A DNA stretch of 64,000 nt from Bergeyella zoohelcum ATCC 43767 (GCF_000301075.1 NZ_JH932293.1:1922524-1986523); one strand, 5' to 3'; counted from the stretch's first letter, positions 35,474-44,554 are shown. Translations and numbers: made by a program. Notes: generated from the sequence alone by a model not told the origin.

Positions 35474-38400
35474 ATGAAAAATTTTGAAATTCCTAATCAT
35501 CGTAGTCACAGAAAGTACACACTCCTTTCCATTGAAGAAAATCACTGTATAGTACAAAATATAGAAGACGGACACACTAACCACTGCTTTCTAATTCCTC
35601 ATAAAGTGGGAGATGTGTTTTGGCTTTTTGAGAAGAGTATCAATGCGTACAATGGAAATATCACCTTTGAATACAGCATTCTTAATCTCTATGAAAAAGA
35701 TGCTTATTATGATTTCAATATCATCAAAGAAACTGAACAGTTTCTCATTGTTTCTAATTTTCCACATCTCACCTTTGCGGCACCGCTTAGTTTTAGAGAA
35801 GATAAAGCATCCACACAGATTAGGCTTTTCGTAAAAAATATAGACTTAGATAAAAATAAGCTTTTCTTTAGCAAAGACGAAAATGACACTCCACCGAGTA
35901 CACCGTATTACGAAACCGATTTAAGCGTTTTTGAGCAAAATAAAATTTATCATTTACCATTTATAAAAAACCATATTAACAGAAATGGAACTCGTTTTTT
36001 AGTGGTAGAATATAAGGGCAAACATTATCATATTAGCGTCCCTGAAAAACATAAGAATACTCTTTTTGAAAAAGAAATTGGGTGCCAGCTAAGCTATCAC
36101 CCCGAAGGAGACAGATACTACCTAAAACTGACAAGATACGCCCTCATCTCCGCCCAATACAAAAAAGGAAACCAATATCCATTTACATTACAAAGCATTA
36201 CCTTAGATGCAGAAACCGCAACACAATGCTGGATACTGAAAGATGAAAACGGCTATATTAACCATTACTATCCCGATTCTGACTTATCTAGAAATGATGA
36301 TTTCCCTACCGTGAAAGAAGGAGATGTATTAATGCTCTATGTATGGAAAATCAATGAAAAAGGATACCTTTCTTTATCCCAAAATGCTTCCGTAATAAGA
36401 AGTGCTAAATACGAAATAGAAGATGTATTTTCCCAAATAGGCTATCAAGGAGCCGAACAAGAATTATTCTATGATTTAGGAAAGGAACAGCTGGAAAAAC
36501 AAATACCTACAGAAGAAAAACCATCATTCTTAGAGCAATATCATGATGGCGAAAATTTATGGTTCTTCACTTATTTTAATTTCTTAGATGAAAAAATAGA
36601 TGAGACTATTGAAGAAAATAATTATCCATTTACTGAAAAAATATTAGACACCTATATCAGACTAGAAAGATGGCTCATTTACACTTCTGATTATCTAAAA
36701 AACTTCCTCCCCTACAAAGCTGCAATTATCATAGAAAAAGCAGAAACTAAAATAGAGTCTCTTGAAGCTCATAAAGAAGCTATTCATCTCATCATCAATG
36801 AAAAAGAAACCATTTTCTTTGAACAAATTTTATCTCAACTAAAAAACACACGCTATCTCCCTAAACAAAGGAAAGACACATTTAAAGCTCTCATCAAAAT
36901 CATTGATTTTATACACCATGATGAAACCAGAAGTCTCTGCTATACTATTTTCAGCCTACTTTATAAAAACAACTTACTAGTAGAGCAAGAAAAATTTTAT
37001 ATCAGCAGACTTATTGAGAAAAAACTACAGGGCAGTAAATCATTCATTTCAGAATTTCACTCACTCCACGAAAACCAAAAAAGCCAAATAAAGAAAGTAA
37101 TTCCTTTCCAATATCTTTTATGCGTATTCACTGCCCATGCAGAAAATACCATGTATCATCTTTTCTCATCGGTTACCTTAGCACGCTTTTTATCTCAGTA
37201 TTATCAAGACATAAGATACCTTAAATTAGCAATTTCTATCATAACGAAAAACGGGAACTTTACACCAAATTTCTTTTTGTATGACGATGTTTTTGATATG
37301 AGTTTTGAACAGATGAATGACATGGTTACCTACCCTGATTTCCAAGAAGGGCATTATGAAGGTAAAGGAAAAATCATCCAGTCTTCACAAAACCTTATCA
37401 TCATTCCTCAAAATCATTTTAACAAAAAAATTCCTCACCTTACACATCCCATTGCTGAAATAGAAGAATTTAATATTTCAGTTCATTCCTCCTATTTCGA
37501 TAGGAAAATAGACTTCTCCACAGAGAAAAAATTGCTATTAACGGAAATCCATCATTTTCTTAACTTTTTCAAAAACAAATCAAACAAAAACATTGAAAAA
37601 TTTAAGATAGGGCATGAATATATAGGGAAGGTAAAATCAGTACAGCATAATTTATTCTGTTTTTTGCAGTCCAAATTTGAGAATGAATATATAGAACCGC
37701 TGCTACACACCAATTGTTTTAACCGAAGTAATTTCTTCGGAAATATAAAGAGATACCTCTCTCCCTCAGACAGCATACGCTATTTAGTAGAAAACATAGC
37801 ATATGATAAGACACAAATTTCTTGTCTAAACTTCTTAAAAAATCACGCAGAAAATCATCTGCTCCCCCCTAAATTGACAAAAGGCATTGTTATTTTCGAA
37901 AATCAAAAAGACACTTATGTAATTACCGAAGAAGGCTGGCCTGTGTTAATCCAAAATCAAAGTTTCCCTATAGATGCGGTTTTAAAGGTAGAGATAACAG
38001 AATATGACCAAGATGCCACCGCCTTTATCCCTTCCATGGCTGCCCCAATAGAAGAAACATGGGACAACCTACCCCCTACAGAACTGTACAGAAAATATTT
38101 AGAAGAAGCAGGAGTATTACTCCCTACCTCCAATGAAGCAATTGACAACCCTGAAAATACAATTCATCTGAATGAAGATTTCAGAAAATCTGTTGTTTTA
38201 CTTTTAAATTGTTTAGACCAATATAAAAATTTCATCTTAGACGATAGAGAAAAAATAACCTGTCTCTTCGTTCAAATTATCTTATCTGGCATTATAAAAA
38301 GCGGAAGATCTTACCATTATTATACTGAATTGGAAGAAATAAAAAATAATGGACAAACTGTAGAAAATTCAGAACAGCTATGTAATATCAGTAAAGATGC

Positions 38401-39157
38401 CCTCCATATCATGCATTTATTTGACCAACCAAAAAAAGAAATCCCTGAAACCAACTGGAAATTGGCATCACTGAAGCAACTGGTACAGGCCTACCATACC
38501 ACATTAAAATACGGAGAAGATGAAACCGCGAAAAACTTATTTATAAAATTAATTTTTAAAGAGTTAGAATTCATCGGATTGGCCAAAAATCAAAAGTTCC
38601 TTGAGGAAATCAAGAAAATTAAAGATTTTTCAGACCCCATAATACATCAGCCAGAAGAAGAAAGAAAAATCATCGGTGTAGAAACTAAAAATCAAGAGTT
38701 CAAATCTTCCCTTTTCTATTCTGCATCTCATGAATCGCAAGAAAAAGTCATTATGAAGTCTATCTGTGGTTTTTTAAATAGCAGTAATCCTAGCTCTTCA
38801 TTGTTCATCGGCGTGAAGGATACTGGGGAAGTAGTAGGTTTAGAAAACGACCTGAAATTCACTCCAAAAATCAAAAGTCTAGACCAGTACCAAAACCATA
38901 TACAGTCGCTCATCGTGGGAGCTTTTCCTAAAGAAATCAATCATTTAATAGATTTCATCTTTCATAAAGCAGGAAACTTAGACTATCTAGAAATAAAAAT
39001 CCCTAAATATGACAAACCCGTTTCTTACGATAATGAATTCTATCAGAGACAAGGCATCCAAACCCGAATCTTAAAAGGCACTGACCTTACTGATTTCATG
39101 TACCGAAAAGCACATGGATTAGATATTAATAATGATGCTCCACCATCTGAAAAATAG
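35474..39157 (+). CDS. Giant OB-repeat protein with C-terminal Schlafen/AlbA_2 domain
   Basis: A 1227-residue protein I cannot name. The N-terminal ~340 residues read as repeated OB- or S1-like modules, each ending in a strand such as VWKINEKGYLSLSQ. Two similar modules lie near 720-800 and 800-860 (KGIVIFENQKDTYVITEEGWPVLI). A helical region spans about 390-620. Residues about 1068-1200 form an AlbA_2/Schlafen-type domain, EFKSSL then ICGFLN then LFIGVKDTGEVVGL. Its acidic residues Glu1070, Glu1075 and Asp1116 have roughly the spacing of the Schlafen tRNase active site. No signal peptide or membrane segment is seen. It stands alone between idi and a tandem repeat. A nucleic-acid role, possibly RNA cleavage or defence, is inference only. 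Confidence 0.75.
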   Translation: MKNFEIPNHRSHRKYTLLSIEENHCIVQNIEDGHTNHCFLIPHKVGDVFWLFEKSINAYNGNITFEYSILNLYEKDAYYDFNIIKETEQFLIVSNFPHLTFAAPLSFREDKASTQIRLFVKNIDLDKNKLFFSKDENDTPPSTPYYETDLSVFEQNKIYHLPFIKNHINRNGTRFLVVEYKGKHYHISVPEKHKNTLFEKEIGCQLSYHPEGDRYYLKLTRYALISAQYKKGNQYPFTLQSITLDAETATQCWILKDENGYINHYYPDSDLSRNDDFPTVKEGDVLMLYVWKINEKGYLSLSQNASVIRSAKYEIEDVFSQIGYQGAEQELFYDLGKEQLEKQIPTEEKPSFLEQYHDGENLWFFTYFNFLDEKIDETIEENNYPFTEKILDTYIRLERWLIYTSDYLKNFLPYKAAIIIEKAETKIESLEAHKEAIHLIINEKETIFFEQILSQLKNTRYLPKQRKDTFKALIKIIDFIHHDETRSLCYTIFSLLYKNNLLVEQEKFYISRLIEKKLQGSKSFISEFHSLHENQKSQIKKVIPFQYLLCVFTAHAENTMYHLFSSVTLARFLSQYYQDIRYLKLAISIITKNGNFTPNFFLYDDVFDMSFEQMNDMVTYPDFQEGHYEGKGKIIQSSQNLIIIPQNHFNKKIPHLTHPIAEIEEFNISVHSSYFDRKIDFSTEKKLLLTEIHHFLNFFKNKSNKNIEKFKIGHEYIGKVKSVQHNLFCFLQSKFENEYIEPLLHTNCFNRSNFFGNIKRYLSPSDSIRYLVENIAYDKTQISCLNFLKNHAENHLLPPKLTKGIVIFENQKDTYVITEEGWPVLIQNQSFPIDAVLKVEITEYDQDATAFIPSMAAPIEETWDNLPPTELYRKYLEEAGVLLPTSNEAIDNPENTIHLNEDFRKSVVLLLNCLDQYKNFILDDREKITCLFVQIILSGIIKSGRSYHYYTELEEIKNNGQTVENSEQLCNISKDALHIMHLFDQPKKEIPETNWKLASLKQLVQAYHTTLKYGEDETAKNLFIKLIFKELEFIGLAKNQKFLEEIKKIKDFSDPIIHQPEEERKIIGVETKNQEFKSSLFYSASHESQEKVIMKSICGFLNSSNPSSSLFIGVKDTGEVVGLENDLKFTPKIKSLDQYQNHIQSLIVGAFPKEINHLIDFIFHKAGNLDYLEIKIPKYDKPVSYDNEFYQRQGIQTRILKGTDLTDFMYRKAHGLDINNDAPPSEK

Positions 39158-39195
39158 AACCCCAATGATATTGAATAAAATTCATTCAAACTATC

Positions 39196-39312
39196 TTAAT
39201 TTATTGGATAAAAATAACCATTAGGAAGTAAAGAAAAGCAAGTCATCATATTGTTTTTTATTAAAAAATAATAGATAAATTTATGAAAAATATTAAATTT
39301 AATAATTTTCAT
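39196..39312 (-). repeat. Decayed dispersed intergenic repeat, copy D
   Basis: This stretch begins with TTATTGGATAAAA and contains ATATTGTTTTTTATTAAAAA...AATTTT (39249-39310). It aligns with 24570-24650 and, more weakly, with 54317-54390. On the minus strand the frame reads KIIKFNIFHKFI..FLI, similar to KFIKLNILHQFI..FLI in copy B. It directly adjoins the 42-bp tandem repeat. Confidence 0.45.
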
Positions 39313-39324
39313 TACTTTTTCCAT

Positions 39325-39533
39325 CAGCGAAACCCTCTCGCTCTGCGGAAACATAGTTTTTCCTTTCGGCGAAACCCTCTCGCTCTGCGGAAACATAGTT
39401 TTTCCTTTCGGCGAAAACCTCTCGCTCTGCGGAAACATACTTTTTCCTTTCGGCAAAACCTTCTCGCTCTGCGGAAACATAGTTTTTCCTTTCAGCGAAA
39501 CCCTCTCACTTTGCGGAGAGATAAGATGATTTC
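39325..39533. repeat. 42-bp tandem repeat, about 4.8 units
   Basis: Units start at 39325, 39367, 39409, 39451 and 39493. Each consists of C(A/G)GCGAAACCCTCTCGC, then TCTGCGGAAACATAG, then TTTTTCCTTT. The first four differ at few positions; the fifth diverges after about 25 bases. The unit length is a multiple of three, so both strands stay open and give spurious repetitive peptides. The region 39158-39672 holds this array and repeat copy D and no convincing gene. It may vary in copy number between strains. Confidence 0.9.
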
Positions 39534-39672
39534 AAAATAAAAAGTCATTACAAGGATATGAAGCCTCCACGCCTTTAGCTTTTAACCGAAATATTTTCAT
39601 AATTTTCATATTTCTCGTTCAATGGCACACATTTTCCATAAGGAATGGCAAAACAATATAAAAAAAATCATT

Positions 39673-39882
39673 ATGAATCTTAAAACAAAAAGAAACGGTA
39701 TTTTAGCACTTTTAGGACTTGGTGCATTGGCATTTTGGAAATACAAAAACTCTTCAGAAGAAGAAAAACAAGCCCTCAAAGATAAGTGCAATGGACTGAT
39801 GGGCGGTTTTTGTAAATTAGGAAATGACCTTAAAGCAAAAGCCAACGAAGCACTTACCAATGCTAAACAAAAAGTAGATTAA
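39673..39882 (+). CDS. Small membrane-anchored protein, YtxH-like
   Basis: A 69-residue protein from the ATG at 39673 (MNLKTKRNG). One hydrophobic segment at about residues 8-22 (GILALLGLGALAFW) is followed by a charged amphipathic helix rich in Lys and Glu. This is the layout of YtxH-like small proteins, but no diagnostic motif is present and the function is unknown. An upstream in-frame ATG at 39622 would add 17 polar residues; the later start leaves a normal N-terminal anchor. It has its own terminator. Confidence 0.7.
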   Translation: MNLKTKRNGILALLGLGALAFWKYKNSSEEEKQALKDKCNGLMGGFCKLGNDLKAKANEALTNAKQKVD

Positions 39883-39905
39883 TTTCTTACTTATTCTAAT
39901 GAATT

Positions 39906-39939
39906 GCACTTTTCCTATTTTAGGAAAAGTGCTTTTTAT
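39906..39939 (+). terminator. Terminator after small membrane protein gene
   Basis: GCACTTTTCCTA pairs with TAGGAAAAGTGC around TTT, followed by TTTTTATTT. It starts 24 nt after the stop. Confidence 0.88.
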
Positions 39940-39940
39940 T

Positions 39941-39948
39941 TATCTTTG
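39941..39948 (+). promoter_or_regulatory. Thiolase operon -7 box
   Basis: TATCTTTG, an exact TAnnTTTG match 17 nt before the thiolase ATG, directly behind the preceding terminator. Confidence 0.5.
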
Positions 39949-39965
39949 TTAAAAATATTAAGAAA

Positions 39966-41177
39966 ATGCAAAACGCGTATATTATTGACGGACTTCGTTC
40001 ACCGATTGGTAAATTTAAAGGGAGCCTCGCTGCTCTTAGAACAGATGACCTATTGGCTCAGGTACTGAAAGCACTCTTAGAGAAAAACCCTACGCTCCCC
40101 ATGGAGAAAGTGGACGATGTCATCATAGGATGTGCCAACCAAGCAGGAGAAGACAATAGAAATATCGCCAGAATGGCACTCCTCCTGGCAGGAATGCCCA
40201 CTTCTGTACCAGGAGAAACCGTCAATAGATTATGTGCTTCGGGACTCAGTGCCATCGCACAAGCCGCCAGAGCCATTAAGGCGGATGAAGGGGATGTATT
40301 CATTGCTGGTGGTGTAGAGGGAATGTCTAGAGCTCCTTTTGTATTATCAAAAGCAGAATCAGGATTCGCTACAGACCAAAAAATGTACGATTCTAGCTTC
40401 GGATGGCGTTTCATTAATCCTGTTATGGAAAAAATGTACGGCACAGAAGCCATGGGAAAAACAGCCGAAAATTTGGCAGAAATGTACAAAATCACGCGGG
40501 AAGAACAAGATGCCTTTGCCCTATCATCTCAACAAAAAGCTACGAAAGCAGCTGAAAGTGGACGATTAGCAGAAGAAGTCATTACCATAGAAATCCCTCA
40601 AAGAAAAGGAGAACCCATCCGCGTTTCTGAAGATGAATTTATTAAACCAAATACCACCCTTGAAGGACTTTCTAAACTTAAACCTGCCTTCGTAAAAGAA
40701 CATGGCACTGTAACTGCTGGAAATGCGTCTGGACTGAACGATGGTGCAGCAGCAGTACTCATCGCCTCAGAAAATGCAGTGCAAAAATATCAGCTCCAAC
40801 CTTTGGCAAAAATCCTTTCCTCAGCCGCTACGGGTACAGAACCTAGAATTATGGGAATAGGCCCAGTGGAAGCCTCAAAATTAGCCCTCAAAAGAGCAGG
40901 AATCACACTACAAGACATAGACTTGATAGAACTGAACGAAGCGTTTGCTGCCCAATCTATTGCATGTCTAAAAGAACTGGGCATCGCTCATGATGACCCA
41001 CGAGTAAATGTGAACGGTGGTGCCATTGCATTAGGACATCCGCTCGGGATGAGTGGCACCAGAATAGCCTATACTGCGGCACTAGAGCTCAACAAACAAA
41101 ATAAAAAATATGCACTGGTAACCATGTGCATCGGTGTAGGTCAAGGATTCGCAATGGTATTAGAAAAAGCTGAATAA
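39966..41177 (+). CDS. Acetyl-CoA C-acyltransferase (thiolase)
   Basis: A 403-residue thiolase. The acylated cysteine is in ETVNRLCASGLSAIAQAARAI (about residue 90). The other active-site blocks are LNEAFAAQ, NVNGGAIALGHPLGMSGTR and MCIGVGQGFAMVLE with the second cysteine. The length and the N-terminus (YIIDGLRSPIGKFKG) are closest to the degradative thiolases of beta-oxidation or the beta-ketoadipyl-CoA type; the exact substrate cannot be told. It is followed after 3 bp by yggS, so the two are cotranscribed. Confidence 0.93.
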   Translation: MQNAYIIDGLRSPIGKFKGSLAALRTDDLLAQVLKALLEKNPTLPMEKVDDVIIGCANQAGEDNRNIARMALLLAGMPTSVPGETVNRLCASGLSAIAQAARAIKADEGDVFIAGGVEGMSRAPFVLSKAESGFATDQKMYDSSFGWRFINPVMEKMYGTEAMGKTAENLAEMYKITREEQDAFALSSQQKATKAAESGRLAEEVITIEIPQRKGEPIRVSEDEFIKPNTTLEGLSKLKPAFVKEHGTVTAGNASGLNDGAAAVLIASENAVQKYQLQPLAKILSSAATGTEPRIMGIGPVEASKLALKRAGITLQDIDLIELNEAFAAQSIACLKELGIAHDDPRVNVNGGAIALGHPLGMSGTRIAYTAALELNKQNKKYALVTMCIGVGQGFAMVLEKAE

Positions 41178-41180
41178 ATC

Positions 41181-41840
41181 ATGACGATACAAGAGAATTA
41201 TATTCAGGTCAAAAACCAAATTCCAGAAGCTGTACAGCTGGTAGCGGTGTCTAAAACACATCCCGTGGAAAAAATTAGACAAATCTATGATGCTGGACAA
41301 AAAATTTTTGGCGAAAACAAAGTGCAAGAGCTCCTTTCTAAATACGAAAATTTACCTTCGGATATAGAATGGCACCTCATCGGGCACCTGCAAACCAATA
41401 AGGTGAAATACATTGCACCATTTATCCATACCATACAAAGTGTGGATAGTGAAAAACTTTTAGCAGAAATCAATAAACAAGCTCAATTGCACGGCAGAAC
41501 GATAACAGTGTTGCTCCAAATTAAAATTGCCGAGGAAGACACCAAATTCGGAATGACTTTTGAGGACTGCGATGCCTTGTTAGAAAAGTTGGCTCAAGGT
41601 GATTTTCCTCATGTTGCTATCCGCGGACTGATGGGAATGGCCTCCTTTGTGGAAGATGAAACCCAAATAGAAAGAGAATTTACCACACTGAAAAAATATT
41701 TTGACCAAAAGAAAAAAGACCATCCACTCCAATACCTATCTATGGGAATGAGTGGAGACTATCCCCTAGCCATTTCCTGCGGTAGTAACTCCGTACGAAT
41801 AGGCTCAGCAATTTTTGGCGAAAGAAACTATACAAAATAA
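41181..41840 (+). CDS. YggS family PLP-binding protein
   Basis: A 219-residue member of the YggS/PROSC family, which binds pyridoxal phosphate without known catalysis and buffers B6 vitamers. The PLP lysine is in VQLVAVSKTHPVEKIR (about Lys25). Further blocks are KIFGENKVQELLSKY, EWHLIGHLQTNKVKYI and, near the end, LSMGMSGDYPLAISCGSNSVRIGSAIFG, all typical and complete. It starts 3 bp after the thiolase stop. Confidence 0.94.
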   Translation: MTIQENYIQVKNQIPEAVQLVAVSKTHPVEKIRQIYDAGQKIFGENKVQELLSKYENLPSDIEWHLIGHLQTNKVKYIAPFIHTIQSVDSEKLLAEINKQAQLHGRTITVLLQIKIAEEDTKFGMTFEDCDALLEKLAQGDFPHVAIRGLMGMASFVEDETQIEREFTTLKKYFDQKKKDHPLQYLSMGMSGDYPLAISCGSNSVRIGSAIFGERNYTK

Positions 41841-41891
41841 AAAAGAGGTATAATTTTTGTTATTACCCTAAAACGATTAGAAAATAATATT

Positions 41892-43076
41892 ATGCAAAAA
41901 ATACTCATCGTAGAAGACGAAAAAGCCATCTCTGGCATACTAAAGGAAATCCTTACAGAAGAACTTCCTGATTATGAAATAGCAATAGCAGAAGACGGTG
42001 TCCAGGGACTAAAACTAATAGAAAAAGATGAGTATGCACTCGTAATTTCTGACCTTAGAATGCCTAAAATGACAGGCGATGAAATGCTGAAACAGGCCAA
42101 ACAACTAAAACCAGAAACGGTATTTGTGATGATTTCTGCACACGGAGATATAGATAGTGCCGTTAATTGCCTGAAAGAAGGAGCTTTTGACTTTATCCAA
42201 AAACCAGTGGATATTAACCGATTGCTTACCAGCGTAAGAAATGCTTTAGACAAATCTCACCTACAAAAAACCAATCAGTTTTTACAACAAGAAAATAAGT
42301 CACTCAAAAAACGCATCTCTAAAAAATACCAAATGATAGGCTCTTCTCCTGCCTTAAAAAAAATTCAAGACATGATGGACAAGGTAGCCCCATCAGATGC
42401 CCGAGTGTTAATTACAGGTCCCAATGGTGCAGGTAAAGAATTGGTAGCACATGGCATCCATCAGCGTAGTGAAAGAAGTAAGGGCCCCATGGTAGAAGTA
42501 AACTGTGCCGCTATCCCTTCAGAACTCATTGAATCTGAACTCTTCGGACATGTAAAAGGCTCATTCACAGGTGCCATAAAAGATAAACAAGGAAAATTTG
42601 AACTTGCTAACGGCGGTACCATTTTCTTAGATGAAATAGGGGATATGAGTCTCATTGCTCAGGCTAAAGTGCTCAGAGCTTTACAAGAAAATAAAGTTTC
42701 TCCCGTAGGAAGTGATAAAGAAATAAAGGTAGATGTGCGTGTCCTTGCAGCGACCAATAAAGATATGCGTAAAGAAATAGAAGCAGGAAGATTCCGTGAA
42801 GACCTTTACCATAGACTCTCTGTGATTGAGATATTCGTACCTCCATTGGATGAAAGAAAAGAAGATATTGGAGAACTGGTAACGCATTTTGCTCAGCTCA
42901 TATCTAATGAACAAGGTACACCTCTGAAAAAATTTGATGATTCTGCTATCAAAGCACTACAATCCTATTCTTGGACTGGAAATATCCGAGAACTGAGAAA
43001 TGTAGTGGAAAGACTCATCATTTTAGGTGGAGAAACCATTACCAAAGAAGATGTAGCAGCGTATGTAAGGAAATAG
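41892..43076 (+). CDS. Sigma-54 response regulator without DNA-binding domain
   Basis: A 394-residue NtrC-class regulator. Residues 1-120 are a receiver domain, with acidic pocket VEDEK and the phospho-acceptor Asp in VISDLRMPKMTG (about residue 54). Residues about 145-375 are a sigma-54 AAA+ domain: Walker A GPNGAGKE, the sigma-54-contacting GSFTGA loop, Walker B TIFLDEIGD and REDLYHRLSV. The protein stops at EDVAAYVRK, right after the AAA+ lid, so the usual Fis-type helix-turn-helix is absent. The next 59 bp hold a terminator and no lost HTH frame. No sensor kinase gene is adjacent. Confidence 0.93.
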   Translation: MQKILIVEDEKAISGILKEILTEELPDYEIAIAEDGVQGLKLIEKDEYALVISDLRMPKMTGDEMLKQAKQLKPETVFVMISAHGDIDSAVNCLKEGAFDFIQKPVDINRLLTSVRNALDKSHLQKTNQFLQQENKSLKKRISKKYQMIGSSPALKKIQDMMDKVAPSDARVLITGPNGAGKELVAHGIHQRSERSKGPMVEVNCAAIPSELIESELFGHVKGSFTGAIKDKQGKFELANGGTIFLDEIGDMSLIAQAKVLRALQENKVSPVGSDKEIKVDVRVLAATNKDMRKEIEAGRFREDLYHRLSVIEIFVPPLDERKEDIGELVTHFAQLISNEQGTPLKKFDDSAIKALQSYSWTGNIRELRNVVERLIILGGETITKEDVAAYVRK

Positions 43077-43100
43077 TAAGGAATAAATCAATAAAATCGA

Positions 43101-43135
43101 AAAACTTTGCCGTATTTTTGCAGCAAAGTTTTTTT
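43101..43135 (+). terminator. Terminator of response regulator gene overlapping MATE promoter
   Basis: AAAACTTTGC (43101-43110) pairs with GCAAAGTTTT (43123-43132), followed by T. The 12-nt loop contains the -7 box TATTTTTG of the next gene. Confidence 0.6.
43113..43120 (+). promoter_or_regulatory. MATE gene -7 box
   Basis: TATTTTTG, an exact TAnnTTTG match 15 nt before the ATG at 43136; it lies in the loop of the upstream terminator hairpin. Confidence 0.5.
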
Positions 43136-44476
43136 ATGCAATTATTCCATCGTTCCATTACCAAAGAAACTCTTACCTTGGCACTTCCTGTGATGCTTAC
43201 CCAGCTGGGGCAAGTATCTGTAAATATCATGGATAATATCATTGTAGGAAAACTCCTCGGGGCAGATGCATTGGCATCGGTATCACTAGGAAATGCAGTA
43301 TTTTTTTCTATTTTCATCTTCGGATTAGGAATTTCCTTTGCCATTCCACCATTAGTTTCAGAGGCCTCTGCGAAAAATAACATCCAAAGAATACAATCGG
43401 TTTTTCAGCACGGATTCGTACTCAATACTGTGGTAGGGCTACTGCTCTTATCTCTACTTTTACTTTTTAACCCTTTGCTGTACCATCTTAATCAGCCTGA
43501 ACACATCTTGCCAGATACTTCTATCTACCTAAAAATCATGGCTTTTTCTATTATCCCTTTCATGTTTTTCCAAACACTGAGAGAAACTTCAGAAGGACTG
43601 GGCTTTACCATAGGGGTGACGGTGGCTACCATTACTGCCAATGTAATTAATGTAGTTTTTAATTACATCTTTATCAAAGGATTATTCGGCTTTTCTCCCA
43701 TGGGAGTAGCAGGAGCTGGATATGCCACGCTTTTAGCAAGAGTATGTATGTTTTTCTTCCTGCTCTTTATTCTGTGGCGAAATGCAAAAACCAAGCAGTA
43801 CATTCAAAATTTCAGTTTAAAAATCCACGGGTTTAAAAAAACAATGTTTGAAAAAATGCTTAGATTAGGACTGCCTACCGCATTACAAATGTTTTTTGAA
43901 GTTACAGCATTTGCAGGAGCTGCCTTTATATGTGGTTTAGTTTCTGCTAAAGACATTGCTGCACATCAGATAGCACTGAGTATGGCTTCCTTTACATTTA
44001 ATTTATGTATCGGGTTTTCTGTTGCCTCTACCATATTAGTAGGTAGAAATTTTGGCAAAAAAAACTATACTATGGTAAGAAAAATAGGACTGAATAATAT
44101 CGGACTCACTTTTATTTATATGGCGATATGCGGTATTGTATTCATCGTATTCAAAGAAGTACTGCCACAGTATTTCACCAAAGAAGAGGAAACCGCAGTA
44201 CTCTCTTTAGCCTCTCAGCTGCTGGTCATCGCTGCACTTTTCCAGCTTTCTGATGGTATCCAAGTAACCACATTAGGTGCCTTAAGAGGTTTACAAGATG
44301 TAAAAATCCCCAGCATCATCACTTTTATCGCTTATTGGGTAATCACCATCCCTTTAGGCTATTACCTCTGTGTAATGAGACAAATGGGGGCTTTGGGAAT
44401 GTGGATAGCCTTAGGAGTTGGGCTTACGATTTCCGCAGTGATGTTAATTTATCGATTTTTAAAAATATCCAGATAA
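43136..44476 (+). CDS. MATE family efflux transporter
   Basis: A 446-residue membrane protein of the multidrug and toxin extrusion family, exporting drugs or metabolites by Na+ or H+ antiport. About twelve hydrophobic segments are spread along the sequence. N-terminal motifs are TLALPVMLTQLGQVSVNIMDN and GADALASVSLGNAVFFS, and the second half repeats the pattern (RLGLPTALQMFFEVTAF; AAHQIALSMASF). The frame is open upstream to 42971, but those 55 residues overlap the response regulator in another frame. The ATG at 43136 gives the family N-terminus and sits behind a promoter box. Confidence 0.94.
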   Translation: MQLFHRSITKETLTLALPVMLTQLGQVSVNIMDNIIVGKLLGADALASVSLGNAVFFSIFIFGLGISFAIPPLVSEASAKNNIQRIQSVFQHGFVLNTVVGLLLLSLLLLFNPLLYHLNQPEHILPDTSIYLKIMAFSIIPFMFFQTLRETSEGLGFTIGVTVATITANVINVVFNYIFIKGLFGFSPMGVAGAGYATLLARVCMFFFLLFILWRNAKTKQYIQNFSLKIHGFKKTMFEKMLRLGLPTALQMFFEVTAFAGAAFICGLVSAKDIAAHQIALSMASFTFNLCIGFSVASTILVGRNFGKKNYTMVRKIGLNNIGLTFIYMAICGIVFIVFKEVLPQYFTKEEETAVLSLASQLLVIAALFQLSDGIQVTTLGALRGLQDVKIPSIITFIAYWVITIPLGYYLCVMRQMGALGMWIALGVGLTISAVMLIYRFLKISR

Positions 44477-44554
44477 AATTAGTACTCCTAACTTCCTGCA
44501 AAATTAAATGATTACAGTATGATTTAATATCAGTTTTATTGTTTCAATGACTAC

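Noticed and set aside
39325-39533. CRISPR array
   Set aside because: The 42-bp units follow each other without unique spacers, and no cas gene is near. It is a plain tandem repeat.
39283-39540. 85-codon repetitive protein on plus strand (and 94-codon one on minus strand)
   Set aside because: Both frames are open only because the repeat unit is a multiple of three. The peptides are Arg/Phe- or Lys/Ser-rich without a family, and no promoter box or start context supports them.
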